A stretch of 64,000 bases of DNA, taken from NCBI GenBank assembly GCA_031769625.1, contig JAUIMM010000720.1, forward strand, positions 1 through 64,000. The letters run 5' to 3'. Origin of the DNA: Taudactylus pleione (taxonomy: Eukaryota; Chordata; Amphibia; Anura; Myobatrachidae). Numbering within the stretch: the stretch's first letter is position 1; each line of letters opens with the position of its first letter. Shown here one piece after another: positions 23,893 through 38,307 of this stretch. Both the position numbers and the translations under genes were made by a program. Under the pieces are notes generated by a model that saw only the letters and a list, made by a program, of their open reading frames with translations, searched no databases and was not told where the DNA came from.

Positions 23893-25358
23893 CCATGTGC
23901 AGTGTGTAAGACACGATACAGTCTGTAAACAGGTGTACATATAATTCTGCATCAGGCCCACATAACCATGTGCAGTGTGTAAGACACAATACAGTCTGTA
24001 AGCAGGTGTACATATAATTCTGCATCAGGCCCACATATACCATGTGCAGTGTGTAAGACACGATACAGTCTGTAAGCACGGTACATATAATTCTGCATCA
24101 GACCCACATATACCATGTGCAGTGTGTAAGACACGATACAGTATGTAAGCAGGTTTACATATAATTCTGCATCAGGCCCACATATACCATGTGCAGTGTG
24201 TCAGACAGAATACAGTCTGTAAGCAGGTGTACATATAATTCTGCATCAGGCCCACATAACCATGTGCAGTGTGTAAGACACGATACAGTCTGTAAGTAGG
24301 TGTACATATAATTCTGCATTAGGCCCACATATACCATGTGCAGTGTGTAAGACACAATACAGTCTGTAAGCACGGTACGTATAATTCTGCATCAGGCCCA
24401 CATATACCATGTGCAGTGTGTCAGACAGAATACAGTCTGTAAGTAGGTGTACATATAATTCTGCATCAGGCCCACATAACCATGTGCAGTGTGTAAGACA
24501 CAATACAGTCTGTAAGCAGGTGTACATATAATTCTGCATCAGGACCACATATACCATGTGCAGTGTGTAAGACACAATACAGTCTGTAAGCAGGTGTACA
24601 TATAATTCTGCATCAGGCCCACATATACCATGTGCAATGTGTAAGACACGATACAGTCTGTAAGTAGGTGTACATATAATTCTGCATCAGGCCCACATAT
24701 ACCATGTGCAGTGTGTAAAACATGATACCATCTGTAAATAGGTGTACATATAATTCTGCATCAGGCCCACATATACCATGTGCAGTGTGTAAAACATGAT
24801 ACCATCTGTAAGTAGGTGTACATATAATTCTGCATCAGGCCCACATACACCATGTGCAGTGTGTAAGACACAATACAGTCTGTAAGCACGGTACATATAA
24901 TTCTGCATCAGGCCTACATATACCATGTGCAGTGTGTAAAACATGATACAGTCTTTAAGCTTCTAAGCACGTGTACATATAATTCTGCATCAGGTCCACA
25001 TATACCATGTGCAGTGTATAAGACACGATACAGTCTGTAAGCAGGTGTACATATAATTCTGCATCAGGCCCACATATACCATGTGCAGTGTGTAAGACAC
25101 GATACAGTCTGTAAGTAGGTGTACATATAATTCTGCATCAGGCCCACATATACCATCTGCAGTGTGTAAGACACAATACAGTCTGTAAGCATGGTACATA
25201 TAATTCTGCATCAGGCCCACATATACCATGTGCAGTGTGTAAGACACGATACAGTCTGTAAGTAGGTGTACATATAATTCTACATCAGGCGCACATATAC
25301 CATGTGCAGTGTGTAAGACACGATACAGTATGTAAGCAGGTGTACATATAATTCTGCA

Positions 25359-27061
25359 TCAGGCCCACATATACCATGCGCAGTGTGTAAGACACAATAC
25401 AGTCTGTAAGCTGGTGTACATATAATTCTGCATCAGGCCCACATATACCATGTGCAGTGTGTAAGACACGATACAGTCTGTAAGTAGGTGTACATATAAT
25501 TCTGCATCAGGCCCACATACACCATGTGCAGTGTGTAAGACAAAATACAATCTGTAAGCACGGTACATATAATTCTGCATCAGGCCTACATATACCATGT
25601 GCATTGTGTAAAAAATGATACAGTCTGTAAGCTACTAAGCACGTGTACATATAATTCTGCATCAGGCCCACATATACCATGTGCAGTGTATAAGACACTA
25701 TACAGTCTGTAAGCAGGTGTATATATCATTCTGCATCAGGCCCACATATACCATGTGCAGTGTGTAAGACACGATACAGTCTGTAAACAGGTGTACATAT
25801 AATTCTGCATCAGGCCCACATAACCATGTGCAGTGTGTAAGACACAATACAGTCTGTAAGCAGGTGTACATATAATTCTGCATCAGGCCCACATATACCA
25901 TGTGCAGTGTGTAAGACATGATACAGTCTGTAAGCACGGTACATATAATTCTGCATCAGACCCACATATACCATGTGCAGTGTGTAAGACACGATACAGT
26001 ATGTAAGCAGGTGTACATATAATTCTGCATCAGGCCCACATATACCATGTGCAGTGTGTCAGACAGAATACAGTCTGTAAGCAGGTGTACATATAATTCT
26101 GCATCAGGCCCACATAACCATGTGCAGTGTGTAAGACACGATACAGTCTGTAAGTAGGTGTACATATAATTCTGCATTAGGCCCACATATACCTTGTGCA
26201 ATGTGTAAGACACGATACAGTCTGTAAGTAGGTGTACATATAATTCTGCATCAGGCCCACATATACCATGTGCAGTGTGTAAGACACAATACGATCTGTA
26301 AGCACGGTACATATAATTCTGCATCAGGCCTACATATACCATGTGCAGTGTGTAAGAAACAATACAGTCTGTAAGAAGGTGTACATATAATTCTGCATCA
26401 GGCCCACATATACCATGTGCAGTGTGTAAGACACGATACAGTCTGTAAGTAGGTGTACATATAATTCTGCATTAGGCGAACATATACCATGTGCAGTGTG
26501 TAAGACACAATACAGTCTGTAAGAAGGTGTACATATAATTCTGCATCAGGCCCACATATACCATGTGCAGTGTGTAAGACACAATACAGTCTGTAAGCAG
26601 GTATACATATAATTCTGCATCAGGCCCACATATACCATGTGCAGTGTGTAAGACACAATACAGTCTGTAAGCACGTGTATATATAATTCTGCATCAGGCC
26701 CACATATACCATGTGCAGTGTGTAAATCATGATACAGTCTGTAAGCACGATACATATAATTCTGCATCAGGCCCACATGTACTATGTGTAGTGTGTAAGA
26801 CACGATAAAGTCTGTAAGCAGGTGTACATTTAATTCTGCATCAGGCCCACATATACCATCTGCAGTGTGTAAGACACAATACAGTCTGTAAGCACGGTAC
26901 ATATAATTCTGCATCAGGCCCACATATACCATGTGCAGTGTGTAAGACACGATACAGTCTGTAAGTAGGTGTACATATAATTCTACATCAGGCGCACATA
27001 TACCATGTGCAGTGTGTAAGACACGATACAGTATGTAAGCAGGTGTACATATAATTCTGCA
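25359..27061 (+). repeat. 1,703-bp duplicated unit (23 monomers), start of a tandem pair
   Basis: The opening monomers of this unit (ccatgcgcagtg, gctggtgtac, cacatacacc, gacaaaatac or gagaaaatac, then an 82-mer) recur from 27,062. The second copy is only partly kept: after about 27,610 it follows the deleted form also seen at 19,100. The first copy carries the undeleted sequence through 26,340. The unit thus places an intact and a deleted version of the same Y segment side by side. Confidence 0.8.
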
Positions 27062-28987
27062 TCAGGCCCACATATACCATGCGCAGTGTGTAAGACACAA
27101 TACAGTCTGTAAGCTGGTGTACATATAATTCTGCATCAGGCCCACATATACCATGTGCAGTGTGTAAGACACGATACAGTCTGTAAGTAGGTGTACATAT
27201 AATTCTGCATCAGGCCCACATACACCATGTGCAGTGTGTAAGAGAAAATACAATCTGTAAGCACGGTACATATAATTCTGCATCAGGCCTACATATACCA
27301 TGTGCAGTGTGTAAAAAATGATACAGTCTGTAAGCTACTAAGCACGTGTACATATAATTCTGCATCAGGCCCACATATACCATGTGCAGTGTATAAGACA
27401 CTATACAGTCTGTAAGCAGGTGTATATATCATTCTGCATCAGGCCCACATATACCATGTGCAGTGTGTAAGACACGATACAGTCTGTAAACAGGTGTACA
27501 TATAATTCTGCATCAGGCCCACATAACCATGTGCAGTGTGTAAGACACAATACAGTCTGTAAGCAGGTGTACATATAATTCTGCATCAGGCCCACATATA
27601 CCATGTGCAGTGTGTAAGACATGATACAGTCTGTAAGTAGGTGTACATATAATTCTGCATCAGGCCCACATATACCATGTGCAGTGTGTAAGACACAATA
27701 CGATCTGTAAGCACGGTACATATAATTCTGCATCAGGCCTACATATACCATGTGCAGTGTGTAAGACACAATACAGTCTGTAAGAAGGTGTACATATAAT
27801 TCTGCATCAGGCCCACATATACCATGTGCAGTGTGTAAGACACGATACAGTCTGTAAGTAGGTGTACATATAATTCTGCATTCGGCGAACATATACCATG
27901 TGCAGTGTGTAAGACACAATACAGTCTGTAAACACGGTACGTATAATTCTGCATCAGGCCCACATATACCATGTGTAGTGTGTAAGACACGATACAGTCT
28001 GTAAGCAGGTGTACATATAATTCTGCATCAGGCCCACATATACCATGTGCAGTGTGTAAGACACAATACAGTCTGTAAGCAGGTGTACATATAATTCTGC
28101 ATCAGGCCCACATATACCATGTGCAGTGTGTAAGACACGATACAGTCTGTAAGCACGTGTAAATATAATTCTGCATCAGGCCCACATATACCATGTGCAG
28201 TGTGTAAATCATGATACAGTCTGTAAGCACGATACATATAATTCTGCATCAGGCCCACATATACCATGTGCAGTGTGTAAGACACGATACAGTCTGTAAG
28301 CAGGTGTACATATAATTCTGCATCAGGCCCACATATACCATGTGCAGTGTGTAAAACACGATACAGTCTGTAAGCAAGTGTACATATAATTCAGCATCAG
28401 GCCCACATATACCATGTGCAGTATGTAAGACACGATACATTATGTAAGCAGGTGTACATATAATTCTGCATCAGGCCCACATATACCATGTACAGTGTGT
28501 AAGACACAATACAGTCTGTAAGCAGGTGTACATATAATTCTGCATCAGGCCCACATATACCATGTGTAGTCTGTTAGACACGATACAGTCTGTAAGTAGG
28601 TGTACATATAATTCTGCATCAGGCCCACGTATACCATGTGCAGTGAGTAAGATATGATACAGTCTGTAAGTAGGTGTACATATAATTCTGCATCAGGCCC
28701 ACTTATACCATGTGCAGTGTGTAAGACACGATACAGTATGTAAGCAGGCGTACATATAATTCTGCATCAGGCCCACATATACCATGTGCAGTGTGTAAGA
28801 CACAATACGATCTGTAAGCACGGTACATATAATTCTGCATCAGGCCTACATATACCATGTGCAGTGTGTAAGACACAATACAGTCTGTAAGAAGGTGTAC
28901 ATATAATTCTGCATCAGGCCCACATATACCATGTGCAGTGTGTAAGACACGATACAGTCTGTAAGTAGGTGTACATATAATTCTGCA

Positions 28988-31386
28988 TTAGGCGAACATA
29001 TACCATGTGCAGTGTGTAAGACACAATACAGTCTGTAAGCAGGTGTACATATAATTCTGCATCAGGCCCACATATACCATGTGCAGTGTGTAAGACACGA
29101 TACAGTCTGTAAGCACGTGTAAATATAATTCTGCATCAGGCCCACATATACCATGTGCAGTGTGTAAATCATGATACAGTCTGTAAGCACGATACATATA
29201 ATTCTGCATCAGGCCCACATATACCATGTGCAGTGTGTAAGACACGATACAGTCTGTAAGCAGGTGTACATATAATTCTGCATCAGGCCCACATATACCA
29301 TGTGCAGTGTGTAAAACACGATACAGTCTGTAAGCAAGTGTACATATAATTCAGCATCAGGCCCACATATACCATGTGCAGTATGTAAGACACAATACAG
29401 TCTATAAGCAGGTGTACATATAATTCTGCATCAGGCCCACATATACCATGTGCAGTGTGTAAGACACGATACATTATGTAAGCAGGTGTACATATAATTC
29501 TGCATCAGGCCCACATATACCATGTACAGTGTGTAAGACACAATACAGTCTGTAAGCAGGTGTACATATAATTCTGCATCAGGCCCACATATACCATGTG
29601 TAGTCTGTTAGACACGATACAGTCTGTAAGTAGGTGTACATATAATTCTGCATCAGGCCCACGTATACCATGTGCAGTGAGTAAGATATGATACAGTCTG
29701 TAAGTAGGTGTACATATAATTCTGCATCAGGCCCACTTATACCATGTGCAGTGTGTAAGACACGATACAGTATGTAAGCAGGCGTACATATAATTCTGCA
29801 TCAGGCCCACATATACCATGTGCAGTGTGTAAGACACAATACAGTCTGTAAGCAGGTGTACATATAATTCTGCAATAGGCCCACATATACCATGTGCAGT
29901 GTGTAAGACACAATACAGTCTGTAAGCAGGTGTATATATAATTCTGCATCAGGCGCACATATACCATGTGCAGTGTGTAAGATACGATACTATCTGTAAG
30001 TAGGTGTACATATAATTCTGCATCAGGCCCACATATACCATGTGCCGTGTGTAAGACACAATGCAATCTGAAAAGCACGGTACATTTAATTCTGCATCAG
30101 GCCCACATATACCTTGTGCTGTAGGTAAGACACGATACATTCTGTAAGCAGGTGTACATATAATTCTGCATCAGGCCCAAATATACCATGTGCAGTGTGT
30201 AAAACACGATACAGTCTGTAAGCACGGTACATATAATTCTGCATCAGGCCCACATATACCATGTGCAGTGTGTAAAACATGATACAGTATGTAAGAAGGT
30301 GTACATATAATTCTGCATCAGGCCCACATATACCATGTGCAGTGTGTAAGACACAATACAGTCTGTAAGCACTGTACATATAATTCTGCATCAGGCCCAA
30401 ATATACCATGTGCAGTGAGTAAGATATGATACAGTCTGTAAATAGGTGTACATATAATTCTGCATCAGGCCCACATATACCATGTGCAGTGTGTAAGACA
30501 CGATACAGTATGTAAGCAGGTGTACATATAATTCTGCATCAGGCCCACATATACCATGTGCAGTGTGTAAGACACAATACAGTTTGTTAGCAGGTGTACA
30601 TATAATTCTGCATCAGGCCCACATATACCATGTGCAGTGTGTAAGACACGATACTATCTGTAAGACGGTGTACATATAATTCTGCATCAGGCCCACATAT
30701 ACCATGTGCCGTGTGAAAGACACAATACAATCTGTAAGCACGGAACACATAATTCTGCATCAGGCCCACATATACCTTGTGCTGTGTGTAAGACACGATA
30801 CAGTCTGTAAGCAGGTGTACATATAATTCTGCATCAGGCCCACATATACCATGTGCAGTGTGTAAGACACGATAAAGTCTGTAAGCAGGTGTACATATAA
30901 TTCTGCATCAGACCCACATATACCATATGCACTGTGTAATACACGGTACAGTCTGTAAGCAGGTGTACATATAATTCTGCATCAGGCCCACATATACCAT
31001 GTGCAGTGTGTAAAACACGATACAGTCTGTAAGCACGGTACATATAATTCTGCATCAGGCCCACATATACCATGTGCAGTGTGTAAAACATGATACAGTA
31101 TGTAAGAAGGTGTACATATAATTCTGCATCAGGCCCACATATACCATGTGCAGTGTGTAAGACACAATACAGTTAGTAAGCAAGTGTACATATAATTCTG
31201 CATCAGGCCCACATATACCATGTGCAGTGTGTAAAACACGATACAGTCTATAAGCAGGTGTACATATAATTCTGCATCAGGCCCACATATACCATGTGCA
31301 GTGTGTAAGACACAATACAGTCTGTAAGCACGGTACATATAATTCTGCATCAGACCCACATATACCATGTGCAGTGTGTAAGACAC
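28988..31386 (+). repeat. X block, copy 3
   Basis: This full-length copy lies 8,440 bp right of copy 2 and shares its diagnostic variants gctgtaggtaag, gcactgtac and agtttgttag. A local change at about 29,872 (ctgcaatagg for ctgcatcagg) is unique to this copy. Just upstream, two monomers present before copy 2 (near 20,429-20,575, with gtaaacacggtacgtataa) are absent. The continuation to the right stays homologous to that after copy 2 for several kilobases. Confidence 0.87.
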
Positions 31387-34300
31387 GATACAGTATGTAA
31401 GCAGGTGTTCATATAATTCTGCATCAGGCCCACATATACCATGTGCAGTTTGTAAGACACGATACAGTCTGTAAGCAGGTGTACATATAATTCTGCATCA
31501 GGCCCACATATACCATGTGCAGTGTGTAAGACACAATACAGTCTGTAAGCAGGTGTACATATAATTCTGCATCAGGCCCACATATACCATGTGCAGTGTG
31601 TAAGACACGATACAGTCTGTAAGCAGGTGTACATATAATTCAGCATCAGGCCCACATATACCATGTGCAGTGTGTAAGACACGATACAGTCTGTAAGCAG
31701 GTGTACATATAATTCTGCAGCAGTCCCACATATACCATGTGCAGTGTGTAAGACACAATACAGTCTGTAAGCAGGTGTACATATAATTCTGCATCAGGCC
31801 CACATATACCATGTGCAGTGTGTAAGACACGATACAGTCTGTAAGTAGGTGTACATATAATTCTGCATCAGGCCCACATATACCATCTGCAGTGTGTAAG
31901 ACAGAATACAGTCTGTAAGCACGGTACATATAATTCTGCATCAGGCCCACATATACCATGTGCAGTGTGTAAGACACGATACAGTATGTAAGCAGGTGTA
32001 CATATAATTCTGCATCAGGCCCACATATACCATGTGCAGTGTGTAAGACACAATACAGTCTGTAAGCTGGTGTACATATAATTCTTCATCAGGCCCACAT
32101 ATACCATGTGCAGTGTGAAAGACACGATACAGTCTGTAAGAAGGTGTACATATAATTCTGCATCAGGCCCACATACACCATGTGCAGTGTGTAAGACACA
32201 ATACAATCTGTAAGCACGGTACATATAATTCTGCATCAGGCCTACATATACCATGTGCATTGTGTAAAAAAAGATACAGTCTGTAAGCTACTAAGCACGT
32301 GTACATACAATTCTGCATCAGGCCCACATATACCATGTGCAGTGTATAAGACACTATACAGTCTATAAGCAGGTGTATATATAATTCTGCATCAGGCCCA
32401 CATATACCATGTGCAGTGTGTAAGACACGATACAGTCTGTAAACAGGTGTACATATAATTCTGCATCAGGCCCACATAACCATGTGCAGTGTGTAAGACA
32501 CAATACAGTCTGTAAGCAAGTGTACATATAATTCTGCATCAGGCCCACATATACCATGTGCAGTGTGTAAGACACGATACAGTCTGTAAGCACGGTACAT
32601 ATAATTCTGCATCAGACCCACATATACCATGTGCAGTGTGTAAGACACGATACAGTATGTAAGCAGGTTTACATATAATTCTGCATCAGGCCCACATATA
32701 CCATGTGCAGTGTGTCAGACAGAATACAGTCTGTAAGCAGGTGTACATATAATTCTGCATCAGGCCCACATAACATTGTGCAGTGTGTAAGACACGATAC
32801 AGTCTGTAAGTAGGTGTACATATAATTCTGCATTAGGCCCACATATACCATGTGCAGTGTGTAAGACACAATACAGTCTGTAAGCACGGTACGTATAATT
32901 CTGCATCAGGCCCACATATACCATGTGCAGTGTGTCAGACAGAATACAGTCTGTAAGTAGGTGTACATATAATTCTGCATCAGGCCCACATAACCATGTG
33001 CAGTGTGTAAGACACAATACAGTCTGTAAGCAGGTGTACATATAATTCTGCATCAGGACCACATATACCATGTGCAGTGTGTAAGACACAATACAGTCTG
33101 TAAGCAGGTGTACATATAATTCTGCATCAGGCCCACATATACCATGTGCAATGTGTAGGACACGATACAGTCTGTAAGTAGGTGTACATATAATTCTGCA
33201 TCAGGCCCACATATACCATGTGCAGTGTGTAAAACATGATACCATCTGTAAATAGGTGTACATATAATTCTGCATCAGGCCCACATATACCATGTGCAGT
33301 GTGTAAAACATGATACCATCTGTAAGTAGGTGTACATATAATTCTGCATCAGGCCCACATACACCATGTGCAGTGTGTAAGACACAATACAGTCTGTAAG
33401 CACGGTACATATAATTCTGCATCAGGCCTACATATACCATGTGCAGTGTGTAAAACATGATACAGTCTGTAAGCTTCTAAGCACGTGTACATATAATTCT
33501 GCATCAGGTCCACATATACCATGTGCAGTGTATAAGACACGATACAGTCTGTAAGCAGGTGTACATATAATTCTGCATCAGGCCCACATATACCATGTGC
33601 AGTGTGTAAGACACGATACAGTCTGTAAGTAGGTGTACATATAATTCTGCATCAGGCCCACATATACCATCTGCAGTGTGTAAGACACAATACAGTCTGT
33701 AAGCACGGTACATATAATTCTGCATCAGGCCCACATATACCATGTGCAGTGTGTAAGACACGATACAGTCTGTAAGTAGGTGTACATATAATTCTACATC
33801 AGGCGCACATATACCATGTGCAGTGTGTAAGACACGATACAGTATGTAAGCAGGTGTACATATAATTCTGCATCAGGCCCACATATACCATGCGCAGTGT
33901 GTAAGACACAATACAGTCTGTAAGCTGGTGTACATATAATTCTGCATCAGGCCCACATATACCATGTGCAGTGTGTAAGACACGATACAGTCTGTAAGTA
34001 GGTGTACATATAATTCTGCATCAGGCCCACATACACCATGTGCAGTGTGTAAGACAAAATACAATCTGTAAGCACGGTACATATAATTCTGCATCAGGCC
34101 TACATATACCATGTGCAGTGTGTAAAAAATGATACAGTCTGTAAGCTACTAAGCACGTGTACATATAATTCTGTATCAGGCCCACATATACCATGTGCAG
34201 TGTATAAGACACTATACAGTCTGTAAGCAGGTGTATATATCATTCTGCATCAGGCCCACATATACCATGTGCAGTGTGTAAGACACGATACAGTCTGTAA

Positions 34301-34469
34301 ACAGGTGTACATATAATTCTGCATCAGGCCCACATAACCATGTGCAGTGTGTAAGACACAATACAGTCTGTAAGCAGGTGTACATATAATTCTGCATCAG
34401 GCCCACATATACCATGTGCAGTGTGTAAGACATGATACAGTCTGTAAGCACGGTACATATAATTCTGCA
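31387..34469 (+). repeat. Y-type spacer 3, last one with 82-mers
   Basis: This matches spacer 2 at an offset of 8,440 to about 32,250 and 8,514 beyond, because the single-monomer deletion at 23,862 is absent here. It carries 82-mers at 32,251, 33,437 and 34,109, and the last is the final 82-mer of the window. Private changes include cacataacattgtg near 32,770, gtgtaggacac near 33,155 and ctgtatcagg near 34,172. After it the array switches to Z-type sequence. Confidence 0.82.
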
Positions 34470-37400
34470 TCAGACCCACATATACCATGTGCAGTGTGTA
34501 AGACACGATACAGTATGTAAGCAGGTGTACATATAATTCTGCATCAGGCCCACATATACCATGTGCAGTGTGTCAGACAGAATACAGTCTGTAAGCAGGT
34601 GTACATATAATTCTGCATCAGGCCCACATAACCATGTGCAGTGTGTAAGACACGATACAGTCTGTAAGTAGGTGTACATATAATTCTGCATTAGGCCCAC
34701 ATATACCTTGTGCAATGTGTAAGACACGATACAGTCTGTAAGTAGGTGTACATATAATTCTGCATCAGGCCCACATATACCATGTGCAGTGTGTAAGACA
34801 CAATACGATCTGTAAGCACGGTACATATAATTCTGCATCAGGCCTACATATACCATGTGCAATGTGTAAGAAACAATACAGTCTGTAAGAAGGTGTACAT
34901 ATAATTCTGCATCAGGCCCACATATACCATGTGCAGTGTGTAAGACACGATACAGTCTGTAAGTAGGTGTACATATAATTCTGCATTAGGCGAACATATA
35001 CCATGTGCAGTGTGTAAGACACAATACAGTCTGTAAGAAGGTGTACATATAATTCTGCATCAGGCCCACATATACCATGTGCAGTGTGTAAGACACAATA
35101 CAGTCTGTAAGCAGGTATACATATAATTCTGCATCAGGCCCACATATACCATGTGCAGTGTGTAAGACACAATACAGTCTGTAAGCACGTGTATATATAA
35201 TTCTGCATCAGGCCCACATATACCATGTGCAGTGTGTAAATCATGATACAGTCTGTAAGCACGATACATATAATTCTGCATCAGGCCCACATATACTATG
35301 TGTAGTGTGTAAGACACGATAAAGTCTGTAAGCAGGTGTACATTTAATTCTGCATCAGGCCCACATATACCATGTGCAGTGTGTAAGACACGATACAGTC
35401 TGTAAGCAGGTGTACATATAATTCTGCATTAGGCCCACATATACCATGTGCAGTGTGTAAAAGACGATACAGTCTGTAAGCAGGTGTACATATAATTCAG
35501 CATCAGGCCGACATATACCATGTGCAGTGTGTAAGACACGATACAGTCTATAAGCAGGTGTACATATAATTTTGCATCAGGCCCACATATACCATGTGCA
35601 GTGTGTAAGACACAATACATTATGTAAGCAGGTGTACATATAATTCTGCATCAGGCCCACATATACCATGTACAGTGTGTAAGACACAATACAGTCTGTA
35701 AGCAGGTGTACATATAATTCTGCATCAGGGCCACATATACCATGAGCAGTGTGTAAGACACGATACAGTATGTAAGCAGGTGTACATATAATTCTGCATC
35801 AGGCCCACATATACCATGTGCAGTGTGTAAGACACAATACAGTCTGTAAGCAGGTGTACATATAATTCTGCATCAGGCCCACATATACCATGTGCAGTGT
35901 GTAAGACACGATACTATCTGTAAGTAGGTGTACATATAATTCTGCATCAGGCCCACATATACCATGTGCCGTGTGTAAGACACAATACAATCTGTAAGCA
36001 CGGAACACATAATTCTGCATCAGGCCCACATATACCTTGTGCTGTGTGTAAGACACGATACAGTCTGTAAGCAGGTGTACATATAATTCTGCATCAGGCC
36101 CACATATACCATGTGCAGTGTGTAAGACACGATAAAGTCTGTAAGCAGGTGTACATATAATTCTGCATCAGACCCACATATACCATGTGCAGTGTGTAAA
36201 ACATGATACAGTATGTAAGAAGGTGTACATATAATTCTTCATCAGGCCCACATATACCATGTGCAGTGTGTAAGACACAATACAGTCTGTAAGCAGGTGT
36301 ATATATAATTCTGCATCAATCCCACATATACCATGTGCAGTGTGTAAGACACGATACAGTTAGTAAGCAGGTGTACATATAATTCTGCATCAGGCCCACA
36401 TATACCATGTGCAGTGTGTAAAACACGATACAGTCTATAAGCTGGTGTACATATAATTCTGCATCAGGCCCACATATACCATGTGCAGTGTGTAAGACAC
36501 AATACAGTCTGTAAGCACGGTACATATAATTCTGCATCAGGCCCACATATACCATGTGCAGTGTGTAAGACACGATACAGTATGTAAGCAGGTGTTCATA
36601 TAATTCTGCATCAGGCCCACATATACCATGTGCAGTGTGTAAGACACAATACAGTCTGTAAGCAGGTGTACATATAATTCTGCATCAGTCCCACATAACC
36701 ATGTGCAGTGTGTAAGACACGATACAGTCTGTAAGTAGGTGTACATATAATTCTGCATCAGGCCCACATATACCATGTGCAGTGTGTAAGACACAATACA
36801 GTCTGTAAGCACGGTACGTATAATTCTGCATCAGGCCCACATATACCATGTGCAGTGTGTAAGACATGATACAGTCTGTAAGCAGGTGTGCATATAATTC
36901 TGCATCAGGCCCACATATACCATGTGCAGTGTGGAAGACACAATACAATCTGTAAGAAGGTGTACATATAATTCTGCATCACGCCCACATATACCATGTG
37001 CAGTGTGTAAGACACAATACAGTCTGTAAGCAGGTGTACATATAATTCTGTATCAGGCCCACATATACCATGTGCAGTGTGTAAGACACGATACAGTCTG
37101 TAAGTAGGTGTACATATAATTCTGCATCAGGCCCACATATACCATGTGCAGTGTGTAAGACACAATACAATCTGTAAACACGGTACGTATAATTCTGCAT
37201 CAGGCCCACATATACCATGTGTAGTGTGTAAGACACGATACAGTCTGTAAGCAGGTGTACATATAATTCTGCATCAGGCCCACATATACCATGTGCAGTG
37301 TGTAAGACACAATACAGTCTGTAAGTAGGTGTACATATAATTCTGCATCAGGCCCACATATACCATGTGCAGTGTGTAAGACACGATACAGTCTGTAAGC

Positions 37401-37790
37401 ACGTGTAAATATAATTCTGCATCAGGCCCACATATACCATGTGCAGTGTGTAAATCATGATACAGTCTGTAAGCACGATACATATAATTCTACATCAGGC
37501 CCACATATACCATGTGCAGTGTGTAAGACACGATACAGTCTGTAAGCAGGTGTACATATAATTCTGCATCAGGCCCACATATACCATGTGCAGTGTGTAA
37601 AACACGATACAGTCTGTAAGCAAGTGTACATATAATTCAGCATCAGGCCCACATATACCATGTGCAGTATGTAAGACACAATACAGTCTATAAGCAGGTG
37701 TACATATAATTCTGCATCAGGCCCACATATACCATGTGCAGTGTGTAAGACACGATACATTATGTAAGCAGGTGTACATATAATTCTGCA
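34470..37790 (+). repeat. Transition segment from Y-type to Z-type array
   Basis: The first part (34,470 to about 35,360) matches both 11,228-12,118 (offset 23,242) and 25,956-26,846 (offset 8,514). From about 35,750 on, the sequence also matches the end of each 7.45-kb unit to the right (43,203 onward), at an offset of 7,452 and then 7,526 after one monomer gained near 43,280. The switch between the irregular left domain and the regular right domain therefore lies close to 35.7 kb. The segment ends with the first half of the 517-bp duplication. Confidence 0.8.
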
Positions 37791-38307
37791 TCAGGCCCAC
37801 ATATACCATGTGCAGTGTGTAAGACACAATACAGTCTGTAAGTAGGTGTACATATAATTCTGCATCAGGCCCACATATACCATGTGCAGTGTGTAAGACA
37901 CGATACAGTCTGTAAGCACGTGTAAATATAATTCTGCATCAGGCCCACATATACCATGTGCAGTGTGTAAATCATGATACAGTCTGTAAGAACGATACAT
38001 ATAATTCTGCATCAGGCCCACATATACCATGTGCAGTGTGTAAGACACGATACAGTCTGTAAGCATGTGTACATATAATTCTGCATCAGGCCCACATATA
38101 CCATGTGCAGTGTGTAAAACACGATACAGTCTGTAAGCAAGTGTACATATAATTCAGCATCAGGCCCACATATACCATGTGCAGTATGTAAGACACAATA
38201 CAGTCTATAAGCAGGTGTACATATAATTCTGCATCAGGCCCACATATACCATGTGCAGTGTGTAAGACACGATACATTATGTAAGCAGGTGTACATATAA
38301 TTCTGCA
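37274..38307 (+). repeat. 517-bp tandem duplication, recurrent in every right-domain unit
   Basis: Bases 37,274-37,790 and 37,791-38,307 repeat the seven-monomer run from gtgtaaatcatgatac through cattatgtaag. The second half is marked by gtaagcatgtgtac where the first has gtaagcaggtgtac. The same pair with the same marker recurs at 44,800-45,833, 52,253-53,286 and 59,706-60,739. X copies 1 to 3 on the left lack the duplication, so it arose in the lineage of the right-hand unit and was then amplified with it. Confidence 0.87.

Larger units (their letters stand above)
22947..28987 (+). repeat. Y-type spacer 2 with internal 1,703-bp duplication
   Basis: This is the longest spacer between X blocks. 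It starts like spacer 1 with the tgttcatataa and gtgcagtttgtaag monomers, and carries 82-mers at 23,811, 24,923, 25,595 and 27,298. From 25,359 the sequence is repeated from 27,062 (offset 1,703), and both match 18,549. The extra length includes a piece that matches 34,470-35,360 at an offset of 8,514, joined at about 26,828-26,857 to a piece like 18,343. The rest resembles spacer 1 at an offset of 8,513. Confidence 0.82.
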
